From: Halopseudomonas bauzanensis | Lineage (GTDB): Bacteria > Pseudomonadota > Gammaproteobacteria > Pseudomonadales > Pseudomonadaceae | Assembly: GCF_900114735.1 (NCBI RefSeq) | Contig: NZ_FOUA01000001.1 | Span: 756,278 to 820,277, forward strand | Reading direction: 5' to 3' | Length of the DNA stretch: 64,000 nucleotides | Shown: one piece after another, positions 44,625-55,105 of the stretch | How positions within the stretch are numbered: position 1 is the stretch's first letter | How the letters are laid out: the number at the start of each line of letters is the position of its first letter | Notes under the pieces: model-generated | What the model was told of the DNA's origin: nothing | The model's database searches: none | What the model saw: the letters and a program-made list of their open reading frames with translations, nothing else | Program-made: the position numbers and the translations under genes

Positions 44625-47600
44625 ATGAAGCCGGCCTCTCCTATTATGAAGGTGCTGCTCAGTGCAAGCGCCTTCTCTCTGATCTGCCATGCAGGACTGA
44701 CCCAGGCTGCTGTCAGCCAGCAACCCCTCATGCTCGTTGAGTCAGTAGCCCCGAATCTGATATTCACCTTGGATAGTTCAGGAAGCATGCGCTGGGCATT
44801 CGCCCCGGACAATATCGGTATCAACAATGCCAACAGTAGCCAGAACGCGCTACGTAACAGCCGCAGGGCCAAGTCGTCGACGTTCAACCCGCTTTATTAC
44901 AACCCTGAGGTGACCTATCGCTTACCGGTCAAGCTGAACAATGATGGAACCCCGGCCGCCTCTGGCTATACTACGAGCTTTACGAACGCTTACCATAACG
45001 GGTACCAAACTTCCCATGGCTCCGTCAATCTCAGCAATAGTTATCGTGTCGCCTGGAACTGGGATATCAACAGCAGCCCGAACTATAGCTACAACAGCAC
45101 AACCGACTATCGCGGCTCAACGGGTCATGTTTACAACCTTGCGGAAAACCCTGCAAGTGATTTCAACACCTGGAGCAGCAACCGCACACGAACCGGAGTT
45201 CCTGCCTACTACTACGTTTACGACGAATCCCGCAGCGGCTGCGATAACAGCATTGATAATGACAGCTGCTATCGAAAGGTAGATGTCAATACGAGCGAGC
45301 GCCAGAACTTTGCAATCTGGTATTCGTTCTACCGCACTCGCGCGCTGGCAACCCTGACGGCTGCTAACCTTGCATTTAACGATCTACCGTCATCCATCCG
45401 TTTTACATGGCAGGACCTCGACAGGTGCCAGCTTAACGACAGCAACTGCGAGAACAACTATTTCCGCACCTTTACTGACCGACATAAAGGTAACTTCTTC
45501 AAATGGCTTGCCAATGTGGATTTCAGCACCAGCACGCCCCTGAGAAAAGCTCTGGACGACGCGGGCAAGTTTCTCCGCACGAACGATGCGTGGGCATACA
45601 ATCCCAACCCCATGACATCAGCAGGTGGCAGAGGCTCAACGGTGCAGTCACCCGAATATTCCTGTCGTCCTTCTTTCCACGTCATGATGTCTGATGGTAT
45701 GTGGAATGGTGCGAATGGCGATCCGAGCGGCACCTTGCGTGCGGACCACAGCAGCTTCTCATTGCCCGGCATAGGCAACTACACGTCATCCAGGCGCCCC
45801 TATGGCGACAGCACCACCAACACACTGGCTGACCTTGCCATGCACTACTGGGCGACGGACCTTCGCCCCACCCTGGACAATGACGTAAAACCTTATATGC
45901 CTTTCAAAGGCCCTAACGAGAACTGGGACCCTCGCAATAACCCCGCTACCTGGCAGCATATGGTGAATTACACCATGGGTCTGGGCCTCAGTCAGAGTCT
46001 TACCCAAAACGGGTTGACCTGGGAAGGCGATACTTTCAGTGGCGGATACGAGAACCTCGTAAACGGCAGCCGCTCGTGGCCAGCCGCAGCGGCAGACAGT
46101 GGCAACAACGTATATGACCTTTGGCACGCAGCCATCAACTCGCGGGGCGAGTTCTTCAGCGTCGACCGGCCGGAAGACATGATCCAGGCCTTCAATGACA
46201 TTATTAATCGTATTGCAGAGCGTACCGCCACAGCCGCGGCGGCTGGGTCGGCGCCGTCCACCATCGACAACGAACCGGACCAGCCGCTCAGCTTCACCAC
46301 CAAAACCAAAGCCTACTTTCCCGAGTACAACAGCGAAGACTGGTCGGGTGACGTGAAGCAGGCGACCATCACACGCCTGCCGGACGGCACCCACTCGCGC
46401 ACCCTGGGCTGGTCCGCTAGCGACGTGATGAACACCCAGGGGACACGGAACATCTACATGGCAGGCGATACCGGCACAACCGACCTCAGAGAGTTCACCT
46501 ACAACAATCTGAGCAACACGCTCAAGACCATCTTCGACAGAAACCCCGATAGCCTCGGCAGCTCCACAGACAGCCGCGGGGCAGATCGTGTGGCATACAT
46601 CAAAGGTAGCCGCGCGGCCGAGGGCTCTGCGAGCAATCAATTCAGGCGCAGGACCTCGCTGCTGGGCGACATTATCAACTCCCAACCTGCGGTCGTAGGC
46701 ACCCCTGCCTATCTGCCCTATCTAGCAGACAAGATTGACGGTAACCCCGGCGACTACCTGCGATTCCAGCAAAAATATTCTACAAGTGCCGAGAGCCCCA
46801 ACAGACGGGAGCTCATTTATGTGGGCGCCAACGACGGCATGTTGCATGCCCTTTCCGCAGATACGGGTGCAGAAGTGTTTGCATTCGTTCCGTCAGCGGT
46901 ACTGCAGCATATGCCCAAGCTGGCCGGTCAGACTTACGCCGGCGGCGGCCACCGGTTCTTCGTGGACGGCTCACCCATTGTCCGAGATGTATACATCAAC
47001 AACGAATGGCGCACAGTACTCGTTGGCACCCTCCGTGCGGGAGGCAAGTCGGTCTTCGCGCTGGATATCACCGAGCCGGGTACAGACGGCAGCGGCGTCA
47101 AGCTGCTGTGGGAAATCACGGACGCCAGCCCGGATTACGAGAATCTGGGATACAGCTTTCCTGAGCCGGAAATCGTAAGGCTGCATAGCGGCGAATGGGC
47201 GGTACTCCAGGCCAACGGGTATGAGAGTGCAGATGGCGTCGCCTCACTGTTCATCATTGATATAGCCGATGGCAACCTGATCAAGGAGGTCGTAGCAGAG
47301 AATGGTGAAAGCGGAGCGAACGGATTGTCCGGAGTCCGTGGCGCGGACAACAACGGCGACGGGATTGTGGATTACGCTTATGCTGGTGACCTCCAGGGGA
47401 ATCTGTGGCGGTTCGACCTCTCCAGGCCAGTAAGCGCGACAGACGGTGACCCCTTCGCCCGTTCAAAACAAACCGGTGTCAGCACTGGTGATTACAAGGT
47501 CTCCTACGGTGGCAAGCCCCTGTATCAGGCGGCTTACTCGAACGGCAATATCCAGCCGATAACGGCTCCACCTTCGCTTGTCAGACATCCGACAAGACGG

Positions 47601-48314
47601 GGTTATCTGGCAATTGTCGGCACCGGCAAATACTTTGAGACCGACGACGCTGCCCCGGACACCACCAAGGCACACAGCGTCTATGCCGTCTGGGATAGGC
47701 TTACGCGCGGCCAGGCTACCACATCGGTCAGCCCCGGCAACCTAACCAGGGCCAACCTGCAGCAGCAGCGCATTGTGGAAGAGAAAATCACCAGCTTCTC
47801 GGGTGATACCGGGTCGACGAGCTGGACCCTGCGTTACCTCACGGATAATCCCGTTGGATGGTATAAGGACGGTACAAGCGTGGCCGAGGAAGACCTGAGC
47901 AGCCGAGTCCAGACCTGGGGTTGGTACGTCGATCTGGAAGTCGGCTCGAGCAAAAAGGGTGAGATGATGATCCAGAGGATGTCCGCCCGCGGCGACACCC
48001 TGCTGTTCAGCACCCTGACACCCAACGAAGACCCCTGCGCGGATGGTGCAGGCTATTGGGCCTACGGGATCAATGCCCATACCGGCGCCAGAACCAAACA
48101 CCCGATGTTCGACTTCAACCGAGACGGGGTACACGACCGCAAGGACACCGATGACGGCACGGCCCCCAGCGGCTTCTCGACCGACTCCCCGATTACCGTC
48201 ACAAACGACGGCATTGGTATTGATATCAGTGGCGGCGTAGGTATCAGTTTTACCGGAGAGCCTGCTGGTCGCGATAGCTGGCAAACCATGCCACTGGAGG
48301 CAGAGGAAGAATGA
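44625..48314 (+). CDS. pilY1: Type IV pilus tip adhesin PilY1
   Basis: 1229 residues with a signal peptide ([20 protein letters not shown]). The N-terminal von Willebrand A-like region has the metal site DSSGSM at about 50-55. The C-terminal beta-propeller begins near residue 690 ([31 protein letters not shown]). A calcium loop DNNGDGIVD is near residue 907, and a further EF-hand-like DFNRDGVHD is near 1162. PilY1 caps the pilus, mediates calcium-dependent adhesion and retraction control, and signals surface contact. ATG 44625 follows AAGGATG; the end overlaps pilE by four bases. Confidence 0.96.
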   Translation: MKPASPIMKVLLSASAFSLICHAGLTQAAVSQQPLMLVESVAPNLIFTLDSSGSMRWAFAPDNIGINNANSSQNALRNSRRAKSSTFNPLYYNPEVTYRLPVKLNNDGTPAASGYTTSFTNAYHNGYQTSHGSVNLSNSYRVAWNWDINSSPNYSYNSTTDYRGSTGHVYNLAENPASDFNTWSSNRTRTGVPAYYYVYDESRSGCDNSIDNDSCYRKVDVNTSERQNFAIWYSFYRTRALATLTAANLAFNDLPSSIRFTWQDLDRCQLNDSNCENNYFRTFTDRHKGNFFKWLANVDFSTSTPLRKALDDAGKFLRTNDAWAYNPNPMTSAGGRGSTVQSPEYSCRPSFHVMMSDGMWNGANGDPSGTLRADHSSFSLPGIGNYTSSRRPYGDSTTNTLADLAMHYWATDLRPTLDNDVKPYMPFKGPNENWDPRNNPATWQHMVNYTMGLGLSQSLTQNGLTWEGDTFSGGYENLVNGSRSWPAAAADSGNNVYDLWHAAINSRGEFFSVDRPEDMIQAFNDIINRIAERTATAAAAGSAPSTIDNEPDQPLSFTTKTKAYFPEYNSEDWSGDVKQATITRLPDGTHSRTLGWSASDVMNTQGTRNIYMAGDTGTTDLREFTYNNLSNTLKTIFDRNPDSLGSSTDSRGADRVAYIKGSRAAEGSASNQFRRRTSLLGDIINSQPAVVGTPAYLPYLADKIDGNPGDYLRFQQKYSTSAESPNRRELIYVGANDGMLHALSADTGAEVFAFVPSAVLQHMPKLAGQTYAGGGHRFFVDGSPIVRDVYINNEWRTVLVGTLRAGGKSVFALDITEPGTDGSGVKLLWEITDASPDYENLGYSFPEPEIVRLHSGEWAVLQANGYESADGVASLFIIDIADGNLIKEVVAENGESGANGLSGVRGADNNGDGIVDYAYAGDLQGNLWRFDLSRPVSATDGDPFARSKQTGVSTGDYKVSYGGKPLYQAAYSNGNIQPITAPPSLVRHPTRRGYLAIVGTGKYFETDDAAPDTTKAHSVYAVWDRLTRGQATTSVSPGNLTRANLQQQRIVEEKITSFSGDTGSTSWTLRYLTDNPVGWYKDGTSVAEEDLSSRVQTWGWYVDLEVGSSKKGEMMIQRMSARGDTLLFSTLTPNEDPCADGAGYWAYGINAHTGARTKHPMFDFNRDGVHDRKDTDDGTAPSGFSTDSPITVTNDGIGIDISGGVGISFTGEPAGRDSWQTMPLEAEEE

Positions 48315-48718
48315 GTCAGCCAATGATGCGAAACAGCAAGGGCTTCACACTGATAGAAGTAGTGATTGTCGTGGTGATCGTAGGCATTCTCGCCTCAATC
48401 GCCCTGCCCAGTTACCGCGAGTACGTGCTCCGCGGTAACAGGGCTGAAGGCCAGGCGTTATTGACTACAGCCGCAGCGCGGCAGGAGCGGTATCGAGTTC
48501 AGAATAATGTCTACGCTAAGTCGGCAACAGAGCTGTACGGCGGGACCAAGACGTCAGAAACCGGCAAATACAACCTTGGCGTGAGCGGGGACGGTACGGA
48601 ATATACTCTGACCGCCACACCGACTTTCAGTGATACCGACTGCGGCAACTTTACCTTGGATACCAAGGGCGAGAGAAAGGTGAATGGGGGTAAGGGGCTA
48701 GGACACTGCTGGAGATAA
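48311..48718 (+). CDS. pilE: Type IV pilus minor pilin PilE
   Basis: 135 residues. Prepilin motif [30 protein letters not shown], shown here in part, with Glu5 and a short basic leader; the globular part has the [17 protein letters not shown] segment and a C-terminal cysteine pair ([13 protein letters not shown]). It is the last gene of the fimU-pilVWXY1E operon and overlaps pilY1 by four bases. The pilY2 gene found between pilY1 and pilE in P. aeruginosa is absent. The following 212 bases (48719-48930) hold no gene. Confidence 0.93.
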   Translation: MSQPMMRNSKGFTLIEVVIVVVIVGILASIALPSYREYVLRGNRAEGQALLTTAAARQERYRVQNNVYAKSATELYGGTKTSETGKYNLGVSGDGTEYTLTATPTFSDTDCGNFTLDTKGERKVNGGKGLGHCWR

Positions 48719-48930
48719 TAGCTGGATAAATAGTCAAGTCGGGCAACGGAGCGCCAAGGTCCAGGCGCATCGCCGGTTCCCATTTTTGTGACAACGACTC
48801 ATTGACGGCACCGGTATTATCCGCGGGCGTTTGCGGTTTAGCTAACGATCTAGCGTGGGCCTCTGTTAGCGCCTGACGCCCCTATCCCACGCAGCGTTGA
48901 GTTGATGTGCTGAAGAGCGGAGGAATGCTT

Positions 48931-49980
48931 TCAGGGCGGGATGGAAGCTTCACGAGAGGCTGAACGGGCCGGAGCGCTACTCCGCAGTCGGGCAAAGCCT
49001 GGTACATAAAAGCGACGCTCGACGAAGTAATAACTCATGACGGCGCCCAGCAAACCAAGCCCACCGCCGACGATCAGAATAAATAGCCAGTGCTCACTCC
49101 CTACCCAGTCGCGCAGAGCCCGCATGACTGGGTAGTGCCAAAGGTATAGCCCGTAGGACATGCGTCCCAGCCAGGCCAGCAAACCCCAGCCCAACCAGGA
49201 CGGCTGGGCCAGCAGTAACAAAGCGGCTCCAATTTCAGCAATCGTGAAGCCGTAGCGTACGGTGGGCATCCACATGGTGCTGAAGAAGGTAATTGCAAAC
49301 GCTAACAGCAATAAGCCAGCAAGCGCCCAGTAGCGGTGAATAGTTACATTCAAGTAGCCCAGCAGACACCCAAGCAGTAGACCGCTACAGTGAGTGTCAG
49401 TACGCACATAGAAGGCCCAAGGAGTTGCGAAGTTTTCTGCTCCCCACCAGCGCCACGCGGTAGCAAATATATAAAGCATTGCGATGATTGCAATCGCCAG
49501 AGAGCCAGGCAGGCGCAACAACCCCAGCAATACAATAGGCCAAAGAAGATAAAAGTGCATTTCCACCGCCAGGCTCCATACATGAGCTAGCTCAGAAACA
49601 TATCCACCGAGATGAGGAGCATAGTTCACGACATAAAACGCCGTCAGTACGGCATCCCGGAGGTGCTTGCTGAACATGACATCCGGAAATACCCAGGGCG
49701 CCAGCAAGAGATAGGCCGCCAACATCAGCAGCAGTGCAGGCAGCAGCCGACGCAAACGGCGGATGAGGAAGTGACCCAGCCGCAGGCACCCTTCCCGCTC
49801 ATGCTCCACAATCAGCAGCCGGGTAATCAGATAGCCGGATAACACAAAAAACACATCAACACCGAAGAAGCCTCCGGGCGAACCGGGCACACGAGCGTGG
49901 TGCACCACCACAACCAGCGCTGCCAGCGCACGAATCCCGTCAAGCGCCGGGCTATATGTTACGGGGGCAACAGGTTTCAC
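48931..49980 (-). CDS. Acyltransferase 3 family (OafA/YrhL-like) membrane protein
   Basis: 349 residues, about ten membrane segments. YSPALDGIRALAALVVVVHH (residues 9-28) carries the invariant R and H-H of the family, and FGVDVFFVLSGYLITRLL is the second signature. These integral membrane enzymes move acetyl or other acyl groups from cytoplasmic donors to envelope or secreted glycans and other acceptors. Its ATG overlaps the stop codon of the upstream serine hydrolase gene by four bases. The pair lies directly downstream of pilA on the same strand, the position where pilin-modifying accessory genes sit in other pseudomonads. Confidence 0.9.
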   Translation of the reverse strand: MKPVAPVTYSPALDGIRALAALVVVVHHARVPGSPGGFFGVDVFFVLSGYLITRLLIVEHEREGCLRLGHFLIRRLRRLLPALLLMLAAYLLLAPWVFPDVMFSKHLRDAVLTAFYVVNYAPHLGGYVSELAHVWSLAVEMHFYLLWPIVLLGLLRLPGSLAIAIIAMLYIFATAWRWWGAENFATPWAFYVRTDTHCSGLLLGCLLGYLNVTIHRYWALAGLLLLAFAITFFSTMWMPTVRYGFTIAEIGAALLLLAQPSWLGWGLLAWLGRMSYGLYLWHYPVMRALRDWVGSEHWLFILIVGGGLGLLGAVMSYYFVERRFYVPGFARLRSSAPARSASREASIPP

Positions 49981-51176
49981 GGTGAGGCCGCGCCAGAGTA
50001 ATATGCATCCAGCGCTGCATACAGTTGCTCAAGCATGGCGTCAGTCGAGCTGCCGAAGGCCCTGGTTCCGCTCCCCACCCATACAGTCACACCGCCCTGA
50101 CCGTCGAGAATGGCCAGCGAGGGCGCCCCGTAAAGCAGACCGGGCTGAACGTGTATACGCAGTTGCTCTGCTGCCGACTGATAGGAGAAGACGCCATAAC
50201 CGTAGCAACCTCGGAACAGGTCTTCTCGGCATATTTCCTCTGCCGGAGCCTGTGTCACTGGAAACTGACCATCTGTCCGCAATGATGACAGCAATTCCGC
50301 CAGAGCCATAGCACTACCGGATAGCCCGGCAGCAGAGGAAAGCGCCTTGAAATCAAAATAACGCCAGTAATCTTCGCCATAGAACCCGGAATGTCGAAAG
50401 TCATAGATCACCTCATCTTCCAGATAAGGCCCATCAATAAACCGAATACCCCGTGCGGCCAGGTCGTATTCCTGCTCCATTAGCGCACGAAAGTCGCGTA
50501 GCTCGGAAGCCCCGCGCTCCAGTACCATGCCCAGCAAACAATAATTGAGATTGGAATAGGCGTAACGGCTGCCTGGGGTGAAATCCAGCCGCAGCGTACT
50601 CAGCGGGTCTGTTACATATGGACACCAGGGCTTTCTGTTGCGCACCACCATGGAGTCCGTTGTCTTCAACCGATCAAAACCAGCGCTATGGCGTAAGAGA
50701 TGCTCAACGGTTATCTGACTGAGGCGCTCATCCTGTGGTTCGGCTGCCACGCTCAGGCGATGCAGTATCAGGTCATCCAGCGCCAGACGACCAACCTGAA
50801 CTTCCCGCAGCACCAGGTGTGCTGTCAACAGCTTGGTCATGCTGGCGTAGCGAAAACGAGTATGAGAACTTACGAGCGGAGACGTCAAGGGAGTACCCGT
50901 CCATCCGTAATGGCACTCATGAATAACCCCATCCGTTGATATGTAAGCCAATTGTCCCGCTGGGGACGCGTTATCCCAGAGTGAATATTTGGAGGCGCTG
51001 CTCATCCATTCAGGTGCATTCGGGGAGCAGTGCAGGGTCGGAGCCGCAAGAGCCACCGATACCGGGTAAAGTGCACGTAGCACCATCGAGCGTTCGCCAA
51101 TCCAGAAGTAGGTCGGGATGCCCAGTAGCAATGCGCCCGCGACGATGGCTGTAAGCAATCGGGTAAAACGACGCAT
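49977..51176 (-). CDS. Membrane-anchored serine hydrolase, beta-lactamase-like
   Basis: 399 residues. An N-terminal signal anchor (LLTAIVAGALLLGIPTYFWIG) leads to a periplasmic class C beta-lactamase-fold domain: SxxK is ASMTKLL near residue 112, the Y-x-N motif is YSNLNY, and several cysteines are scattered through the domain. It could be an esterase, deacylase or peptidase. Translational coupling with the acyltransferase (overlap of four bases) suggests they act on the same molecule. A terminator lies between this gene and pilA, so expression may depend on read-through or a promoter in the short gap 51177-51205. Confidence 0.87.
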   Translation of the reverse strand: MRRFTRLLTAIVAGALLLGIPTYFWIGERSMVLRALYPVSVALAAPTLHCSPNAPEWMSSASKYSLWDNASPAGQLAYISTDGVIHECHYGWTGTPLTSPLVSSHTRFRYASMTKLLTAHLVLREVQVGRLALDDLILHRLSVAAEPQDERLSQITVEHLLRHSAGFDRLKTTDSMVVRNRKPWCPYVTDPLSTLRLDFTPGSRYAYSNLNYCLLGMVLERGASELRDFRALMEQEYDLAARGIRFIDGPYLEDEVIYDFRHSGFYGEDYWRYFDFKALSSAAGLSGSAMALAELLSSLRTDGQFPVTQAPAEEICREDLFRGCYGYGVFSYQSAAEQLRIHVQPGLLYGAPSLAILDGQGGVTVWVGSGTRAFGSSTDAMLEQLYAALDAYYSGAASP

Positions 51177-51205
51177 CCTGATTCCTTGGATACTTCAAAT
51201 AAAAG

Positions 51206-51229
51206 AAACCCCGCCAGCTGGCGGGGTTT
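51206..51229 (-). terminator. Intrinsic terminator of pilA
   Basis: A perfect 10-base stem (AAACCCCGCC with GGCGGGGTTT, 51206-51215 and 51220-51229) with a 4-base loop lies 24 bases after the pilA stop codon, with further A/T residues on both sides, so it can end transcription from pilA and may work in either direction. Confidence 0.92.
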
Positions 51230-51253
51230 TTTAGGCTATACAGATAGCGAGTA

Positions 51254-51727
51254 TTATTCGTCAGAAGCAGCCGGGCAACCAGCCGGAGCATACTTATCTT
51301 CTACTGAAGTCTCGCAGCTCCAAGAGCCAGAGTTATCTTCATCATTGCCAGCACGAGTCCAAGTCAAAGTTTCAGTACGGATCGGGGTTGCGGCGCTAGC
51401 ACCAAAGGTTGCGGCGATTTCAACTACTCCCGTATCGCGATCATATTCGATGTCCAAACCATCTTGGTCACCAAGATCGATACCGCCCTCTCCAATCAGG
51501 TTACTCACAGTCCAGCCTACATGACAATCAGCGGCCTCTTTCCCATCCAGCAAACAGCTTTCAATAGCAGTTCTCAGCGAGCCAGTCTCAGCCATTACGC
51601 GGCTCACTTGGGATTTGGCTACGTAATTCTGATACTGCGGAATCGCAATCGCCGCCAAAATCCCAATGATCGCAACCACGATCATCAGTTCAATAAGAGT
51701 AAAACCTTTCTGCATTTGAGCTTTCAT
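51254..51727 (-). CDS. pilA: Type IV major pilin PilA
   Basis: 157 residues from ATG 51727 (GGAG upstream). A six- to seven-residue basic leader ends in glycine before [20 protein letters not shown], with Glu5. Cleavage and N-methylation by PilD are expected. Four cysteines are present; the last two (SWSCETS and PAGCPAA) would form the disulphide-bonded C-terminal loop, and SCLLDG with DCHVG may form another. The mature protein is the pilus shaft subunit. It is divergent from pilBCD, as in other pseudomonads, and has a sigma-54 promoter. Confidence 0.95.
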   Translation of the reverse strand: MKAQMQKGFTLIELMIVVAIIGILAAIAIPQYQNYVAKSQVSRVMAETGSLRTAIESCLLDGKEAADCHVGWTVSNLIGEGGIDLGDQDGLDIEYDRDTGVVEIAATFGASAATPIRTETLTWTRAGNDEDNSGSWSCETSVEDKYAPAGCPAASDE

Positions 51728-51776
51728 TTCTCAACTCCATTTGTATGTGAGATAGCCGTTGGGCTGGTGGAGTTAT

Positions 51777-51792
51777 TGCAGCTTGTGTGCCA
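51777..51792 (-). promoter_or_regulatory. Sigma-54 promoter of pilA
   Basis: On the minus strand, TGGCAC (51792-51787) and TGCA (51780-51777) place GG and GC exactly ten bases apart, as needed for RpoN. The start of transcription would be near 51766. P. aeruginosa pilA is RpoN- and PilR-dependent in the same way. The rest of the 396-base gap 51728-52123 has a REP-like GCGGCCAAGGCCGC at 51922-51935 and a weak TACTAT -10 for pilB at 52082-52087. No pilS/pilR genes are in this window. Confidence 0.88.
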
Positions 51793-52123
51793 AGGTGGGC
51801 TGGCTTGGGGTTCTGAGGTGGAAGATGGGGCGGAGGCAGGGGCGTTTGCGAGGTGGGTGATTGCGGCGGGGCGCGGCTCCTATGGGGTTGGAGGATAGTG
51901 CTTAGGGTGTGGGGGTTGTTCGCGGCCAAGGCCGCTCCACTCGCAAAAGCACGCTGCTAGCTGGCCATCAACAGCTGATGGGCCGGCAGGGATTGGCGGA
52001 AATTGACGATTTTTGTCAGGTGTAGCTAGGGCTACGTTGCACATTTGGTCGCTGCACTTTTGGTGTGTCAGCGCGGTGCTGTACTATAGGTTGCACTGTC
52101 TCATTACGTACCGGGAAGACTAT

Positions 52124-53830
52124 ATGGATACCCCCGCTCTCTCCGGCCTGGCCCGGCGGATTGTTCAGGAAGAACTGCTGGATGCGCAGGCGGCTGGCAA
52201 GGCCAGTCAACAGGCCAGCCAGGACAAGATTCCCCTCATTACCTATCTGGTGCAGAACAAGCTGGCCAAGGCGCGTGATCTGGCCATGGTATGTGCCGAG
52301 GAGTTCGGCTATTCCTATCTGGATCTGACGGCGCTGGACCGCGACAGTCAACCAGAGGTCAGCCTGGTCAGCGAGAAGCTGATCCGCCAGCATTGTGTGA
52401 TGCCCTTATATAAGCGCGGTTCGCGGCTGTATCTGGCGCTCTCCGACCCGACCAATCAGCAGGCGCTGAGCGATATCCAGTTCAACACTGGTTTGATGAC
52501 CGATGCGGTGATTGTCGAGGACGACAAACTGCGTACGGCTATCGATAAGTATCTGGAGAGCGCTACCGGTGGCCTGGGTGATATGGACGATGGCGACCTC
52601 GACGGCCTGGAAGTCGAAAGCGCTGCCGATGACGATAAGCGCAAGGATGCGGCTGGCGACACGGAAGACGCACCCGTGGTGCGCTTCGTCAACAAGATGC
52701 TGTTGGATGCGGTGAAGAAAGGCTCCTCGGACTTGCACTTCGAGCCCTACGAGAAGACCTACCGGGTGCGTTTTCGTACCGACGGCGTGTTGCATGAGGT
52801 CTCCAAGCCGCCGGTGCAATTGGGGGTGAAGATTGCTGCGCGTTTGAAGGTGATGTCTTCAATGGACCTGGCCGAACGTCGCAAGCCACAGGATGGTCGC
52901 ATCAAGCTGAAGATCTCCAAGAACAAGGCCATCGACTTCCGGGTCAACACCCTGCCGACGCTGTGGGGCGAGAAAGTGGTGCTGCGTATTCTCGATGCGG
53001 ACAGTGCCAAGATGGGTATTGATGCGCTGGGTTATGAGGATGACCAGAAGCAGATGTACCTGGATGCGCTAAGCAAGCCCCAGGGCATGATTCTGGTTAC
53101 CGGCCCAACCGGCTCCGGTAAGACGGTGTCCCTGTATACCGGTCTGAACATTCTCAACACCATGGAGCGCAACATCTCCACCGCAGAAGACCCGGTGGAG
53201 ATCAATCTGGAGGGGATCAACCAGGTCAACGTGAACCCCAAGCAGGGATTGGATTTTGCCCAGGCTCTGCGTGCCTTCCTGCGCCAGGATCCGGACATCA
53301 TCATGGTCGGTGAGATTCGTGACCTGGAGACGGCCGAGATTGCTATCAAGGCGGCGCAGACCGGTCACATGGTCATGTCCACTCTGCACACCAACAGCGC
53401 GGCAGAAACCCTTACCCGCCTGCGCAACATGGGTGTGGCCTCATTCAATATCGCCACCTCGGTAAACCTGATCATTGCTCAGCGCCTGGCGCGGCGGCTG
53501 TGTTCACACTGCAAGAAGCCGATGGATATTCCCCGCGAGACGCTGCGCGAGGAAGGCTACTCTGAAGAAAAAATTGCTAGCGGGTTAACGATTTACGGGC
53601 CGGTGGGTTGCGAAAATTGTCAGGACGGTTATAAAGGGCGTGTCGGGATTTATGAAGTGGTCAGAATCACGCCGGCCATCCAGCGCATCATCATGGAAGA
53701 CGGTAACTCCATGCAGATTTCCGACGTAGCCCAGAATGAAGGATTCAGAAGCTTGCGCCAATCCGCGCTGATGAAGGCGGAACAGGGTGTCACCAGCCTG
53801 GCGGAAGTGAACCGAGTGACCAAGGATTAA
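52124..53830 (+). CDS. pilB: Type IV pilus extension ATPase PilB
   Basis: 568 residues from ATG 52124 (CGGGAAG upstream); the frame is open further 5' but that stretch is in the promoter region. It is a hexameric cytoplasmic ATPase that drives pilus assembly. The N-terminal MshEN-type domain covers about 1-150, Walker A is GPTGSGKT (326-333), and Walker B is DPDIIMVGEIRD (about 389-400). The tetracysteine zinc site is CSHCKK (about 460) with GCENCQDGYKGR. PilB N-domains of this family can bind c-di-GMP. It is three bases ahead of pilC. Confidence 0.96.
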   Translation: MDTPALSGLARRIVQEELLDAQAAGKASQQASQDKIPLITYLVQNKLAKARDLAMVCAEEFGYSYLDLTALDRDSQPEVSLVSEKLIRQHCVMPLYKRGSRLYLALSDPTNQQALSDIQFNTGLMTDAVIVEDDKLRTAIDKYLESATGGLGDMDDGDLDGLEVESAADDDKRKDAAGDTEDAPVVRFVNKMLLDAVKKGSSDLHFEPYEKTYRVRFRTDGVLHEVSKPPVQLGVKIAARLKVMSSMDLAERRKPQDGRIKLKISKNKAIDFRVNTLPTLWGEKVVLRILDADSAKMGIDALGYEDDQKQMYLDALSKPQGMILVTGPTGSGKTVSLYTGLNILNTMERNISTAEDPVEINLEGINQVNVNPKQGLDFAQALRAFLRQDPDIIMVGEIRDLETAEIAIKAAQTGHMVMSTLHTNSAAETLTRLRNMGVASFNIATSVNLIIAQRLARRLCSHCKKPMDIPRETLREEGYSEEKIASGLTIYGPVGCENCQDGYKGRVGIYEVVRITPAIQRIIMEDGNSMQISDVAQNEGFRSLRQSALMKAEQGVTSLAEVNRVTKD

Positions 53831-53833
53831 GTC

Positions 53834-55102
53834 ATGGCCCAGCAAGCAGCAGTGAAAAGGACCAGGCCGGTCGCGAAACCCGCGAAGAAAGCCAAGGTTG
53901 AGAAGGTCTACCCGTTCAAGTGGGAAGGCAAGGATCGCAAGGGCGTCAAGCTGTCCGGTGAGATACAGGGCACTAACCAGGCTCTGGTGAAAGCGCAACT
54001 GCGCAAGCAAGGCGTGCTGGTCACCAAGATCCACAAGAAGTCCTCCCTGTTCGGCCCGCGCGCCAAGAAGATCAAGCCGCTGGATATTGCCTTCTTCACT
54101 CGCCAATTGGCGACCATGATGGCGTCGGGCGTGCCCATCGTGCAGGCGTTCGAGATTATTGCCGAGGGCGCTGCCAACCCCAATTTCGCCAAGCTGATCA
54201 ACGAGATCAAGACCGATGTGGCCTCGGGTAATACCCTGGCGGCGTCATTGGCCAAGCATCCGCAATACTTCGACGATCTGTTCTGCAACCTGGTGGAGTC
54301 CGGCGAACAATCGGGCCGGCTGGAATCGCTGCTGGACCGTATTGCCACCTATAAAGAAAAGACCGAGGCGCTGAAGGCCAAGATCAAGAAGGCTATGACC
54401 TACCCCATCGCGGTGGTAGTGGTGGCGGTGATCGTGACGGCGATCCTGTTGCTCAAGGTGGTGCCGCAGTTCAAGGACGTGTTCTCCAGCTTCGGTGCCG
54501 ATCTTCCGGCCTTTACGCTGATGGTGATCGGTTTATCGGAATGGCTGCAGTCATGGTGGTTCATCATATTGGTCGGACTGATACTGCTGGGGTTGGGGTA
54601 TCGTCAGGCCCATCGACGCTCCAAGTCATTCCGTGATGCCCAAGATCGGACCCTGCTCAAGGTACCGATCGTGGGGCAGATCATCTATGAAGCGGCAGTA
54701 GCCCGTTATGCACGCACTCTGTCCACCACCTTCGCGGCCGGTGTACCGCTGGTACAGGCACTGGACTCCGTGGCCGGGGCGGCGGGCAACGTGGTGTTCT
54801 ACAACGCCGTAAACAATATCAAGCAGGATGTATCTGCCGGTACCCAGCTCAACTTCGCCATGCGTACCACCAATGTGTTTCCCACCTTGGCTGTACAGAT
54901 GGCCGGTATTGGTGAGGAGTCGGGTAACCTCGACGGCATGCTGGAGAAGGTGGCGGACTTCTACGAAGCCGAAGTGGACAACAAGGTGGACAACCTCACT
55001 ACCCTGCTCGAACCGATGATCATGTCGGTGCTGGGTGTGCTGATTGGTGGCCTGATCATTGCCATGTACTTGCCAATCTTCCAGCTGGGCGCCGTTGTCT
55101 GA
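53834..55102 (+). CDS. pilC: Type IV pilus inner-membrane platform protein PilC
   Basis: 422 residues, the normal length for PilC. It has a basic N-terminal cytoplasmic stretch, two GspF-type helical domains (FFTRQLATMMASGVPIVQAF; YARTLSTTFAAGVPLVQAL) and three membrane segments, around 190-215, 225-250 and near the C-terminus. PilC couples ATP hydrolysis by PilB and PilT to pilin movement. It lies between pilB and pilD with three-base gaps, so pilBCD is one operon. Confidence 0.96.
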   Translation: MAQQAAVKRTRPVAKPAKKAKVEKVYPFKWEGKDRKGVKLSGEIQGTNQALVKAQLRKQGVLVTKIHKKSSLFGPRAKKIKPLDIAFFTRQLATMMASGVPIVQAFEIIAEGAANPNFAKLINEIKTDVASGNTLAASLAKHPQYFDDLFCNLVESGEQSGRLESLLDRIATYKEKTEALKAKIKKAMTYPIAVVVVAVIVTAILLLKVVPQFKDVFSSFGADLPAFTLMVIGLSEWLQSWWFIILVGLILLGLGYRQAHRRSKSFRDAQDRTLLKVPIVGQIIYEAAVARYARTLSTTFAAGVPLVQALDSVAGAAGNVVFYNAVNNIKQDVSAGTQLNFAMRTTNVFPTLAVQMAGIGEESGNLDGMLEKVADFYEAEVDNKVDNLTTLLEPMIMSVLGVLIGGLIIAMYLPIFQLGAVV

Positions 55103-55105
55103 ACC

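Noticed and set aside
45786..46685. 299-codon minus-strand open frame inside pilY1
   Set aside because: Antisense to the conserved PilY1 coding sequence, no ribosome site and no family features.
52059..52087. Sigma-70 promoter for pilB with TTTGGT and TACTAT
   Set aside because: The -10 is acceptable but the -35 matches consensus poorly, so it is mentioned only in passing and not annotated as a promoter.
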